From: Fontivita pretiosa | Lineage (GTDB): Bacteria; Planctomycetota; Phycisphaerae; Tepidisphaerales; Tepidisphaeraceae | Direction of reading: 5' to 3' | Assembly (NCBI RefSeq): GCF_050410795.1 | Contig: NZ_CP191258.1 | Coordinates: 5,084,001 to 5,148,000, forward strand | DNA length: 64,000 nucleotides | Part shown: piece after piece, positions 36,094 through 44,400 of the stretch | Layout: each line of letters starts with the position of its first letter | Numbering within the stretch: position 1 is the first letter of the stretch | Position numbers and translations under genes: made by a program | Notes under the pieces: generated by a model | Told to the model about the DNA's origin: nothing | Databases searched by the model: none | Seen by the model: only the letters and a program-made list of their open reading frames with translations

Positions 36094-36474
36094 CTACAGG
36101 ATCCGTTGTCGCTCCCCGATCTGCACCCAGTTGCCCGCCGGATCTCGCAGCAACAGTGTGTGACTGCCCGGCGTCAGCCCCTTCTGCCACTCGTACTCGA
36201 TCTGCCGCTCGGCCAGTTGCTGTTCCAGCGCCGCCAGCGATGGTACTTCAATGCCAATCGGGCGAAGGTCCAGGCGATGAACCGGGGGCTCGACCACGTC
36301 GATGCACAGCCGGACGTTTTCCGCCTTGTAGACGATCTGATCCGTGATCACCTGCTGCCGCTCGAAACGCAACAGCCCAATGTAGAACTCGTCAAGCTGC
36401 GTTTCCAGACCGGCCGCAGCCGGCGCATGCACGTCCTCGACCGCCACCAGCCACACCGGCGGCGGCTCGGGCAT
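36094..36474 (-). CDS. VOC (glyoxalase) superfamily protein, resident
   Basis: 126 residues from ATG 36474; a GTG at 36540 would add 22. One VOC fold: VWLVAVEDVHAPAAAGLETQ, LDEFYIGLLRFERQ, then RPIGIEVPSLAALEQQLAER and LLLRDPAGNWVQIGE. Metal ligands are not obvious (His in EDVHAP is one candidate), so substrate is open. The 5' end, including both start candidates, is duplicated 1,587 bp upstream beyond the integron remnant, which shows the element entered at this gene's front. Downstream is coaE. Confidence 0.7.
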   Translation of the reverse strand: MPEPPPVWLVAVEDVHAPAAAGLETQLDEFYIGLLRFERQQVITDQIVYKAENVRLCIDVVEPPVHRLDLRPIGIEVPSLAALEQQLAERQIEYEWQKGLTPGSHTLLLRDPAGNWVQIGERQRIL

Positions 36475-36547
36475 GGGTCTTCGCCGATCGACGACCGGCT
36501 TGAACTGTGCCGCGGCCTGTTCCAGTTCGAGGTGTTCCACGGATATC
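36459..36547 (-). repeat. 89-bp direct repeat, copy A (at resident VOC gene)
   Basis: 89 bp identical to 38046-38134 except at two positions. It covers the presumed 5' untranslated region and first codons of the resident VOC gene. Its outer edge abuts the truncated attC of the HNH cassette. Confidence 0.95.
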
Positions 36548-36600
36548 GCTCGGCATCAGCGGCGGCGCGCAGCGCCGACCGCTGCATGCGGTTGTTAGAC
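36548..36600 (-). repeat. attC site of HNH cassette, 3' core missing
   Basis: On the minus strand it opens with the core GTCTAAC (overlapping the HNH stop codon) and forms the stem GCAGCGG/CCGCTG plus CGGCGC/GCGCCG with one extrahelical T between the two boxes, as attC hairpins do. It ends ATGCCGAGCG and then joins repeat copy A instead of a closing GTTRRRY core. Confidence 0.8.
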
Positions 36601-37050
36601 GCCGCCGCCTCTCGCCTGATGCTTACGTCGGCGTAGGCGCCTCGCCTCGTACGCTGTGAACTTCTGCTCGATTTTCGAACCGATGGTCGTGCCCTTTTCT
36701 ATCTGTGTTCGCGCCCACACGCCGAGCTTCAGGATCAACTCAAACTCCTCAGGGAGGTAGTCCCATCGGTAGTGGTTGCATGTCCCGTGAGCTGGGAGGC
36801 AGTTGTCTGCGGCATGCCCGCCGCCCGCGCTATGCGCCAACACGTGATCACCGTTCCAGGCTCCGGTGATGTCGCCACCGCAAATGTGGCACCTTCCGCC
36901 CGTCTTGCGAAGAACTTGCGCTCGCTCCGAAGCAGTGAGGCGATACTGACGGGGTCGCCGATTCGCATCCTTGCCCTGTTGTCGGAGGCGGCGCAGCTCA
37001 ACGACTCGACTCCGGAGGTCGGCCGAGTTTGGGCGATCTGGCTTCTGCAT
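36595..37050 (-). CDS. HNH endonuclease (integron cassette)
   Basis: 151 residues. Zinc-knuckle HNH module: GGRCHICGGDITGAWNGDHV then LAHSAGGGHAADNCLPAHGT, CNHYRWD, giving two Cys pairs (CHIC and C...C), the catalytic His in GDHV, Asn in ADNC and a later His. The Arg-rich N- and C-terminal tails could contact DNA. It is the second cassette: ATG 37050 lies 14 bp after the upstream attC core, and its stop overlaps its own attC core. Whether it is a defence nuclease or a homing-type enzyme cannot be told. Confidence 0.8.
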   Translation of the reverse strand: MQKPDRPNSADLRSRVVELRRLRQQGKDANRRPRQYRLTASERAQVLRKTGGRCHICGGDITGAWNGDHVLAHSAGGGHAADNCLPAHGTCNHYRWDYLPEEFELILKLGVWARTQIEKGTTIGSKIEQKFTAYEARRLRRRKHQARGGGV

Positions 37051-37064
37051 TTCGTGCCTCGTGT

Positions 37065-37157
37065 CTCTAACGACCCAAGCCCAGCGACCCGCCCCGCAGG
37101 AGGCTCCGATTGCAGCCGCGACGCGACAGCCGCGTTCGCTGCAGCGCGTGGTCAGGC
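37065..37157 (-). repeat. attC recombination site of the VOC cassette
   Basis: About 93 nt between the two cassette genes. In minus-strand order it starts GCCTGAC (one change from RYYYAAC, overlapping the VOC stop) and continues CACGCGCTGCAGCGAACGC; it closes with GGTCGCTGGGCTTGGGTC and GTTAGAG. The CAGCGA box near the left end pairs with TCGCTG near the right end, as the outer and inner boxes of attC do. Imperfect cores suggest decay. Confidence 0.7.
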
Positions 37158-37508
37158 CTTCTCACTGTCACAACCAAATGATAGCTGGTTGCCGTCGGGG
37201 TCGAAAATAACGAAATCGCGCATCCCGTACATACGGTCTGCCGGCTCACTCGCTGGCGTTGCTCCAGCAGCCTTAATCTTCGCGAAATACTCATCGACTT
37301 CGTCGCAAATCACATACGCGTTGCCTCCGCCAATACCAGGACCGCGATCATCAGGTGGACAGATGTGGATCTCACAGCTTCCGATCTTGAGTCCAACGTA
37401 AGTGCCGTACCTAAACGACTGAACAAAGCCGAGCACGTCTGTGTAAAAATGGATCGAAGCATCAACGTCTTTGACGTGGAACACCGGAATGGCCGAAAGA
37501 GTTTTCAT
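37152..37508 (-). CDS. VOC/glyoxalase-family protein (first integron cassette)
   Basis: 118 residues, one VOC domain: AIPVFHVKDVDASIHFYTDV, LGFVQSFRYGTYVGLKIGSC and MRDFVIFDPDGNQLSFGCDS. His in FHVKDV, His in EIHICP and Glu or Asp near the C-terminus are possible metal ligands; it resembles bleomycin-resistance/fosfomycin-type VOC proteins only in general fold. The ATG lies 11 bp after the attI-like core, the position of a first cassette. Its base composition is more AT-rich than neighbouring chromosomal genes, consistent with transfer. Confidence 0.78.
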   Translation of the reverse strand: MKTLSAIPVFHVKDVDASIHFYTDVLGFVQSFRYGTYVGLKIGSCEIHICPPDDRGPGIGGGNAYVICDEVDEYFAKIKAAGATPASEPADRMYGMRDFVIFDPDGNQLSFGCDSEKA

Positions 37509-37518
37509 GGTGCGTGAT

Positions 37519-37553
37519 GCCTAACTTGTTGACAGGAAGTTTCCCCCCTGTCA
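37519..37553 (-). other. attI-like integron insertion site
   Basis: On the minus strand the core GTTAGGC (37519-37525, cut expected after G) follows TCAACAA and directly precedes the first cassette gene. An inverted repeat TGACAGG/CCTGTCA at 37530-37553 lies beside it and could be an integrase-binding arm. A second GTTAGGC core overlaps the intI stop at 37668-37674. Confidence 0.65.
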
Positions 37554-37609
37554 CCTGTAGCCCGCCAATGTGCGGGCCGACGCGCAGGCAGTTGATCGTC
37601 GCAAGTCAC

Positions 37610-37639
37610 ATTGTAGCTGTTAGTTTCCTTCGCTGTCGA
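37610..37639 (-). promoter_or_regulatory. Candidate cassette promoter (Pc)
   Basis: Minus-strand TCGACA (37634-37639), 18-nt spacer, TACAAT (37610-37615), each one mismatch from consensus. It lies between the intI 3' end and attI and points into the cassettes, the position expected of Pc when intI and array share direction. Confidence 0.5.
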
Positions 37640-37669
37640 GCGATTTCTCGCGTGATAGGCCGCTCCTGC

Positions 37670-38045
37670 CTAACGCTCATCAGGCAACCGAGCCAACCCG
37701 TCGGCGGGGCTGCGGACGCCACGCCCGCCTCGGTTCACAACGTGCGTGTAAATCATCGTCGTGCGAACGTCCTGGTGACCCAGGAGCTCCGGTACGGTGC
37801 GAATAGCATGGCCACCTGTCAGCAGGTGCGTGGCGAAGGAATGCCGAAACGTGTGGCTGGTGACCCGTTTGGTCAGTCCAGCCTTTCGGACAGCCTGCAC
37901 GATCGCCTTCTGGACCAGCGACTCGTGAACCTGGTGCCGTCCCTGCTCGCCGGTTTTCGCGTTCACCCGGCGATGTTCCTGGGCAAATATACAAACTGCC
38001 AACGCCACTCGCGATTGACGTTCGGGTACTTGCGGGCCAAGGCGT
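37670..38045 (-). pseudogene. intI: Integron integrase IntI, 5'-truncated and frameshifted
   Basis: The C-terminal half of an integron tyrosine recombinase. It opens abruptly at PHALARKYPNVNREWRWQFV, shifts frame, then continues FAQEHRRVNAKTGEQGRHQV, HESLVQKAIVQAVRKAGLTK, SHTFRHSFATHLLTGGHAIR and ELLGHQDVRTTMIYTHVVNR to ARLPDER and stop. Removing one TA from the TATA at about 37988-37991 restores a continuous WQFVFAQEHRR reading. The box II residues H-x-x-R, H and Tyr remain; the N-terminal half, the first catalytic Arg and the integron-specific patch are absent. It cannot be active. Confidence 0.9.
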
Positions 38046-38134
38046 GCGGCGGCTCGGACATGGGTCTTCGCCGATCGACGACCGGCTTGAACTGTGCCGC
38101 AGCCTGTTCCAGTTCGAGGTGTTCCACGGATATC
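38046..38134 (-). repeat. 89-bp direct repeat, copy B (beside intI remnant)
   Basis: Near-identical to 36459-36547 (two mismatches, same orientation). It would encode the start of the VOC protein (EHLELEQAAAQFKPVVDRRR) but runs straight into intI sequence. A 12-bp GC-rich stretch at its inner end (GCGGCGGCTCGG on the plus strand) is shared by the VOC copy and the intI junction and could be the microhomology used at joining. Confidence 0.95.
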
Positions 38135-38289
38135 AAGTTTATCGCCCGCGGCACCCTTACCGCCACCGCAATCCTTCAAATTCCCCGTCGATGCGGCTAA
38201 TCTGCTCAGCTTATCGGGCGATTCGGACGATGTTGTTCAAGAGCAGCCCGGCGGACAACCCCGGGGCGCGGCTGCGGCCCGATTGGCAA

Positions 38290-38634
38290 ATGACACGACG
38301 GCACAGACTCATCCTCGTGCTCGGCATGACGATGGCTGGCAGCATCACGCTGGCCACCCGCCAGGCTCCGGCACCGGCGACGGCGGCCGCGCCAGACGAG
38401 CCGGCGGTCATCCTCCGCATTGTCGGGCGCGACTCCACCCTCGTCGCCAGCGCCGGCGACGCCGACCAGGGACCGACCTATGCCCTGTACTCCAACGCAG
38501 GCGAGCTTCTGATCCCCCGCATGACCCTGCCACAACTCCAGGCCGCTCATCCCGACCTGGCACGCCGCATCCAGCATCTGCACGCGGACCAGTCCGCCAC
38601 GCCAATACACTGGGCCGGCATCGACCTGGATTGA
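38290..38634 (+). CDS. Small exported protein, unknown function
   Basis: 114 residues. A signal-like N-terminus (MTRRHRLILVLGMTMAGSIT, then LATRQAPAPATAAA) precedes a compact domain (EPAVILRIVGRDSTLVASAG, TYALYSNAGELLIPRMTLPQ, ARRIQHLHA). ATG 38290 is chosen because the hydrophobic segment follows it; in-frame ATGs at 38191 and 38230 add nothing signal-like. No family recognised. It ends 51 bp before the convergent FucU gene. Confidence 0.6.
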   Translation: MTRRHRLILVLGMTMAGSITLATRQAPAPATAAAPDEPAVILRIVGRDSTLVASAGDADQGPTYALYSNAGELLIPRMTLPQLQAAHPDLARRIQHLHADQSATPIHWAGIDLD

Positions 38635-38685
38635 ACAGCCCCGCCTCGCGACATCACAGCATCCGCCTGGCCTGCTCTGCCAGGA

Positions 38686-39129
38686 TCACTTCACCACCCC
38701 GATGGTCAGCAGCAGGTTCGCGTAGATCCTTTGCTCGCCGGTCGCGATCGTCAGGCAGACATCCTTCGTTCCCGCCGCCTCGTAAAAGGCCATTCGCTCG
38801 ATCTTCGTCAACTCCACATCAATGCCGTTGTCGTGAAGGATCTGGCGGAACTCGTTCCAGATCGGTGGATCCTGCTTCAGCGCGTACGGGCCGGTTCGCG
38901 CGTAGTCCATGACCTCGGCGGCCTCGATGGGGATCGCGCTCAGCAGCACCTTCAGCACGTCGGTCACCGTCGGCAAGCCGGGCGCCAGGTTCAGGTACAC
39001 GACCTGCGCATTGGGCCCGCGGCGGGTCCAGTGAGGATAGTTGCCGTCGGAGATCAGGACTTTGCTGCCGTGCCCGGCGCGCGCCAGCGCGGCAAGAATC
39101 TGCGGATGCAGCAGTTGGTTTTTGAGCAT
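38686..39129 (-). CDS. RbsD/FucU-family sugar mutarotase
   Basis: 147 residues: MLKNQLLHPQILAALARAGH, SKVLISDGNYPHWTRRGPNA, VYLNLAPGLPTVTDVLKVLL and a C-terminus with the conserved Tyr-x-Asn pattern (RIYANLLLTIGVV). FucU and RbsD interconvert anomers of fucose or ribose so that downstream enzymes get the right form. GGAG lies 5 nt before ATG 39129. It is divergent from the L-fucose-isomerase-like gene, with 109 bp between them, which supports a fucose or similar deoxysugar role. Confidence 0.85.
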   Translation of the reverse strand: MLKNQLLHPQILAALARAGHGSKVLISDGNYPHWTRRGPNAQVVYLNLAPGLPTVTDVLKVLLSAIPIEAAEVMDYARTGPYALKQDPPIWNEFRQILHDNGIDVELTKIERMAFYEAAGTKDVCLTIATGEQRIYANLLLTIGVVK

Positions 39130-39238
39130 GACGGCTCCATGATGTATATTGCCGCGGAGCAATGGCAATCGTTTGCTTCCGAGGCAATTGCGATATAGAT
39201 CGGTCCGCCAAAAAACGGTCTCTACCTGGAGTCCTCCC

Positions 39239-40906
39239 GTGAGCAACTATAACATCCCCGTCCTTCCCAAAACACCAAGGCTCAAGAAGAAGCAAATCCA
39301 GCTCATCGCCAACGGCGATCTGCGGCTCAGCGCCAACCAGAAGTGCTGGCCGGAGCAGGCCAAGATGGAAGAAGCTCTCAAGCGCGTCGTCGCCGAGATG
39401 GGCTATGAGCTGATCCGCGGCCATCCGTACAAACCAGACGAAGGGCATGGCTTCATCGCCAGCCAGAAGGAAGGCATGTGCGTCTTCGCCGGCCTGGATC
39501 CCGACGCCCCGCTCATCGTCGCCGAATCCGTCTGGCAGTATTCCCATCACATCCTGCACGGCTTGATCTCGCACCGCGGGCCGATCCTGACCGTCGCCAA
39601 CTGGTCCGGCACCTGGCCGGGGCTGGTCGGAATGCTCAACCTCAACGGCTCGATGACCAAGGCCGGCGTGAAGTACTCCACCATCTGGAGCGAGGACTTC
39701 ACCGACGAGTTCTTCCGCAACTACCTCAAGGCCTGGTTGAAGGAAGGGTACGTCAAGCACAAGACCCCTCACGTGACCAGGTTCAAGAATGTGAAGGTTC
39801 GCGCCCCCGAGCGGAAGCTCGGGGTTGCCTTGGCCGAGCAGCTCAAGCGCAACAAGGCGATCATGGGTGTGTTCGACGAGGGGTGCATGGGAATGTTCAA
39901 TGCGATCCTCCCCGACGAGCTGCTCAACCCCACCGGTGTGTACAAGGAGCGGCTCAGCCAGTCGGCGCTTTACTACGAGACGATGCAGGTCAGCGACGAC
40001 GAGGCCCGACAGGTCCGCCGGTGGATGGAAGATCGCGGCATGAAGTTCCTGACCGGCACCAACGAGGAGACGGACCTGACCGACAACCAGATCCACCTTC
40101 AGTGCAAGATGTACATCGCGGCGATGCGGATCGCCGACGACTTCGGCTGCCACACCATCGGCATCCAGTATCAGCAGGGTCTGAAGGACCTGCTGCCGGC
40201 CAGCGACCTGGTCGAAGGCACGCTGAACGATTCGAACCGCCCGCCGGTGCGCAGCCGCGATGGCAAGCGTATCCTCTACGAGGGCCAGCCCCTGCCCCAC
40301 TTCAACGAAGTGGACGAGTGTGCCGGACTCGATGGGCTGATGACCTATCGCGTGCACAAATCGATGGGCCAGCCGGTCGAGAACACGCTGCACGACCTGC
40401 GCTGGGGAGACATCGATCGCTCCGGCACGGTCAAGGATTACGTGTGGGTCTTTGAGATCTCCGGCTCGGTGCCCCCGTCGCACCTGATCAACGGCTGGGC
40501 CGGCGCCACCAGCGAACGCCAGCCGCCGATGTATTTCCGGCTCGGCGGCGGGACGATCAAGGGAATCAGCAAGCCCGGCGAGATCGTGTGGAGCCGGATC
40601 TACGTCGAAGATGGCCGGCTGAAGATGGACCTGGGCCGCGGCGGTGTGGTCGAGTTGCCCATGGAGGAAACGCAGCGGCGGTGGAACTCGACGACCCCGC
40701 AATGGCCGATCATGCATGCCGTCACCTACGGCGTCACGCGCGACCAGATGATGGCCAAACACAAGTCCAACCACATCCAGGTCGTCTACGCCAACAGCGC
40801 TGACGACGCCGACAAGGCGATGCTGGTCAAGGCATGCATGGCCGAGGCGCTGGGGATGGACGTCAACATCTGCGGCACGCGAAAGGACGGCCAGGGATGG
40901 GATTGA
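39239..40906 (+). CDS. L-fucose/L-arabinose isomerase-family protein
   Basis: 555 residues starting at GTG 39239 with GGAG 8 nt upstream. The N-terminal part (RGHPYKPDEGHGFIASQKEG, ANWSGTWPGLVGMLNLNGSM) and middle region (MGVFDEGCMGMFNAILPDEL, FEISGSVPPSHLINGWAGAT) follow the fold of the L-fucose isomerase superfamily, an aldose-ketose isomerase using Mn2+. Typical metal ligands (Glu, Asp and His) are plausible in FDEGCMGMFN, HFNEVDE and the C-terminal domain. The partner FucU-like mutarotase is divergent from it. No fuculokinase or aldolase nearby, so the exact sugar is unproven. Confidence 0.8.
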   Translation: MSNYNIPVLPKTPRLKKKQIQLIANGDLRLSANQKCWPEQAKMEEALKRVVAEMGYELIRGHPYKPDEGHGFIASQKEGMCVFAGLDPDAPLIVAESVWQYSHHILHGLISHRGPILTVANWSGTWPGLVGMLNLNGSMTKAGVKYSTIWSEDFTDEFFRNYLKAWLKEGYVKHKTPHVTRFKNVKVRAPERKLGVALAEQLKRNKAIMGVFDEGCMGMFNAILPDELLNPTGVYKERLSQSALYYETMQVSDDEARQVRRWMEDRGMKFLTGTNEETDLTDNQIHLQCKMYIAAMRIADDFGCHTIGIQYQQGLKDLLPASDLVEGTLNDSNRPPVRSRDGKRILYEGQPLPHFNEVDECAGLDGLMTYRVHKSMGQPVENTLHDLRWGDIDRSGTVKDYVWVFEISGSVPPSHLINGWAGATSERQPPMYFRLGGGTIKGISKPGEIVWSRIYVEDGRLKMDLGRGGVVELPMEETQRRWNSTTPQWPIMHAVTYGVTRDQMMAKHKSNHIQVVYANSADDADKAMLVKACMAEALGMDVNICGTRKDGQGWD

Positions 40907-40957
40907 GCGCCCTGCGAATCGCAACGCCGCTCAAATCGCGTTATATTGGGCTGCTGC

Positions 40958-41299
40958 ATGGCCAAGAAGACCCAGAATCCGCCCCGGAGCTTCGAGGAGG
41001 CGCTGGCCGAGCTGGAGCAGATCCTCGCGGAGATCGAGTCGGGAAGCGTCGGACTGGAACAATCGCTGATCAAGTATCAGCGCGGCAGCTTCCTGATTCA
41101 GCATTGCCGCGCGATTCTGAACAGGGCCGAAAAGCAGATCGAGCTGCTGAGCAAGGCCGATGATGGTTCATTGGCGGCCGAGGCGATGGACGATCAGCCG
41201 CCTGCGGGCAATCAGGACGACGGCGGCCAGAGCGGCGACGACCCCGGAGCTGATCCGGGCCAGGCACAAAACAAAGCAGCCGTGAACAAGTCCCGATGA
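40958..41299 (+). CDS. xseB: Exodeoxyribonuclease VII small subunit
   Basis: 113 residues. The N-terminal half is a full XseB: SFEEALAELEQILAEIESGS, VGLEQSLIKYQRGSFLIQHC and LNRAEKQIELL. With XseA it degrades single-stranded DNA. The C-terminal half is a Gln/Asp/Gly-rich disordered tail not usual in XseB. TATATT lies 10 nt before ATG 40958 and no Shine-Dalgarno is seen. xseA is not in the window. Confidence 0.88.
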   Translation: MAKKTQNPPRSFEEALAELEQILAEIESGSVGLEQSLIKYQRGSFLIQHCRAILNRAEKQIELLSKADDGSLAAEAMDDQPPAGNQDDGGQSGDDPGADPGQAQNKAAVNKSR

Positions 41300-41441
41300 G
41301 TGCCGATGCGATTCGTGGGCGTCTCTCATCGAGCACCCCTGACGGTTGCGACGGGCGCATACACCTTGGCGCGGGCGGCGGGCCTGTGAAAGACCCAGGC
41401 AACTGCATCGGGGCGATGGAGCGATCCGCGCATGAAGGGTA

Positions 41442-44400
41442 GTGGTGACGGATTACCCACAACAGGCCGGGCGGATCGAACAGGTACGCGAGCTGTACGA
41501 GCGCTCGTTGTGCGTGCAGGCGCTTCGCCTGGCCCAGAGCATCGCCCCAATCCGGCAGTGGAACTTCAGCCCCGCCGCACGCCTGCTCGCCGGTCGGCTG
41601 GCCGCCAATCTGGGCGCGCCGCAACTGGCGGCGGCGATGCACTATCGCGCGTTCCGCGAGTTCCCCGACGATCCTGAGGTCCGCTACTACTACGCGCGGC
41701 TGCTGCTGGAGCGTCGCGGTCCCCTGCCGGCCTGGGAGTTTCTTCGATCCATCGGCGATCTTCCCGACGCCCCGGCCTGGGTCCGCGCTGACTGGTTCGC
41801 CCATCACGCCGCCGTCGCACGACTCTTTCGCGACTTTGACGTCGCTGAATCCTGGCTGGACCGCGCCCAGCAGTTGGCCCCTCAGCGCCCGTGGCTGTGG
41901 ATCGAGCGATCGGCGCTGCTGGAGGCCGAAGACCGATACGAGCAGTGTCTGGCGGCGGCGCGCCAGGCGATGGAATTGCGCCCCGGGTATCGCCCTGCCA
42001 TCCAGGCCACGGCGCATGCCCTTCAGCTTCTGGATCGTGACGAAGAAGCCATGGCGCTTCTGGAGGACGCGGCCGGGCGCACCGAAAGCGCCCCGATCCT
42101 CAGCCAGCTTGCGATGCTCCAGTATGAGCTGGGTTGCTACGACCAGGCGGCGAAGACGCTGGACCGCTGCCAGGCTCTGTCTCCATTGATGGAAAAGCAC
42201 GTGGCCAGGTGGCTGGCCAGCAGGCGCTGCGATCTGGCCTGTGCCCAGGGGCAGATCGAGCAGGCGATCCAGCACGCCCGGGAGCTCGACGATCCGTTTC
42301 ACACGAAAATCGTCGAGAATCTTTCCCGCCCCGAGGCACGCACCTCGGCCCGACGCGTGCTGCTGGATGTGGCATTTGTCCGGCAGCATCACATGACCTG
42401 TGCCCCGGCGACGCTGGCGGCGATCAGCCGCTACTGGTCCATGCCCGCCGATCACCTGGCCGTCGTCGAGGAAATCTGCTACGACGGCACGCCCCACCAC
42501 AGCGAGCGCAACTGGGCCGAAACCCACGGCTGGATCGCGCGCGAGTTTACGCTGACCTGGGAATCGGCCACGACGCTGATCGATCGCGGCGTGCCCTTCA
42601 CGCTCACCACCGTCGAGCCGGACAACGCGCATCTTCAGGCTGTGGTCGGCTATGACTCCCGCCGCGGTACGCTGCTCATCCGCGATCCATACGTCTACTA
42701 CGTGATCGAAATGATGGCCGAACCGATGCTTCAGCGCTATCGCTCGAGCGGCCCCAGGGCGATGGCGATGGTGCCGCGGGATCGGGCAGATCTGCTGGGC
42801 GACGGGCTGGAGCTGAAAGACGCTGATCTGTGGGACAAGACCTACGCCGTGCAGCGGGCGCTGGTGCGTCACGACCGCGACGGGGCAGTGCGCATCTGTG
42901 CCGAGCTGGAGGCGGCCTCGCCCGATCACCTGCTCACCGCCAGCACCAAACGGGCGATCGCCTCCTACGACGGCGACAGCGTCGCAGCGCTGGCCGTGTT
43001 CGAGAAGCTGCTGGGACAGTTTCCCGACGATGCGAATCTGCTGCTCAGCAAGCTCTCGTGCCTGGCGTCGCTGGGACGCCGGCAGGAGTATCTGGCCCTG
43101 CTGGCGCCGCTGTGCAGCAGGAGCGATTCGGATCCGATCTTCTGGCAGGTCTACGCCCGGGAGCTTGCTCGCGACGCGCGCCAGCACGCACAGGCCTGGC
43201 GACTGCTTCGCCGTGCCCTGCGACGACGACCCCGCGACGCCATCTGTTACAGCCTGCTGGGGAACATCCTGTGGGATCGCGGACAACGTGAACAGGCCGC
43301 GGAGCTGTACCGCTTCAGCGCGTGTCTGGAAGACAAGAACGAAAGCCTGGCCCGAACCTACTTCATTGCCTCACGACATCTGGGCAAAGCGGCCCAGGCG
43401 CTGGAGCATCTTCGGGCCCGATTCCAGCGTCTGGCCCGCAGTTCCGGGCGGGCGGTGCGAACGTTGTTCTGGGCACTTGAAGAGCTGAACCAGACGCGCG
43501 AAGCGCTGGAGGTGCTGGATCTGGCGCTGCGGCTGCGACCGGACGACGGAGAGCTGCTGCTGTATGCTGCAAGCTGCAACGCACGCTGCGGCCGATTCGA
43601 TACTGCGCAGGCGCTGCTGGACCGGGCAGCCGGCGCGGGCATGGCCTGTGCCGCCGACCGACTGTGCGCCAGTGCCGAGCTGGCCAGCCTGCGCGGAGAT
43701 CTTCAAACCGCCCGAGAGCTCTGGGCTCAGATCTGCCGACTTCAGCCACTGAACGTGGACGCGCACGCCCGCCTGGCGAAACTATTGGCCGAGACGCAGT
43801 CTCCGGCGGCGGCGTTGGCGCATCTTCGCGCCGCCTGTGAGCGATTCCCGCATCACTACGGGCTTCAGCAGCTTCTGTTGACGTGGCTGCGTGACGAAGC
43901 CTCGCCGCAGGAGGCCGAACCCGTCGCCCGGCGGCTTGTCGCCGCCTTTCCCGACGACACCTGGGCGCGCCGCGAGTTGGCGATCGCGCTGCTTCGCCAG
44001 CAGCGTTATGAGCCGGCCGAGACCGAGGTCCAGATCGCCTTGCGAATCGATCCTTCCGACGCGCACAGCTATGCCCTGCTCGGACGCATCCACCTGGAGG
44101 CCCGCAAGACCCACCAGGCGCGCGAGGCGTTCCGGCAGGCCATTTCGCGTTCGGCTGATATCGAATATGCGATTTCAGGCTTGCTGGACGCCTGCGATTC
44201 CACAACTCAGCAGCGCGAGGCTCTGGCGTTCGTGCGGGATGAACTTCGCCGCCAGACGACCTTCGGCGACGGACTGCTGGCCTTTCGCCAGCGCGCCGCT
44301 GAACTGCTGCCGCGCCAGCAGGTTCTGGCCCTGCTGCGGGAGGCACATGCCGCCCGGCCAGACTTGTGGCACGCATGGTCGGCGCTGGTCCAGCAACTGC

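Noticed and set aside
37680..38179. intI remnant as a phage or XerC-type integrase
   Set aside because: The GRHQVHES segment after the frameshift, the IYTHVVNRGGRGVRSP ending and adjoining attC-like sites fit integron integrases better.
38819..40924. 701-codon open frame on the minus strand
   Set aside because: Mirror of the L-fucose-isomerase-like gene; low-complexity composition and no domain.
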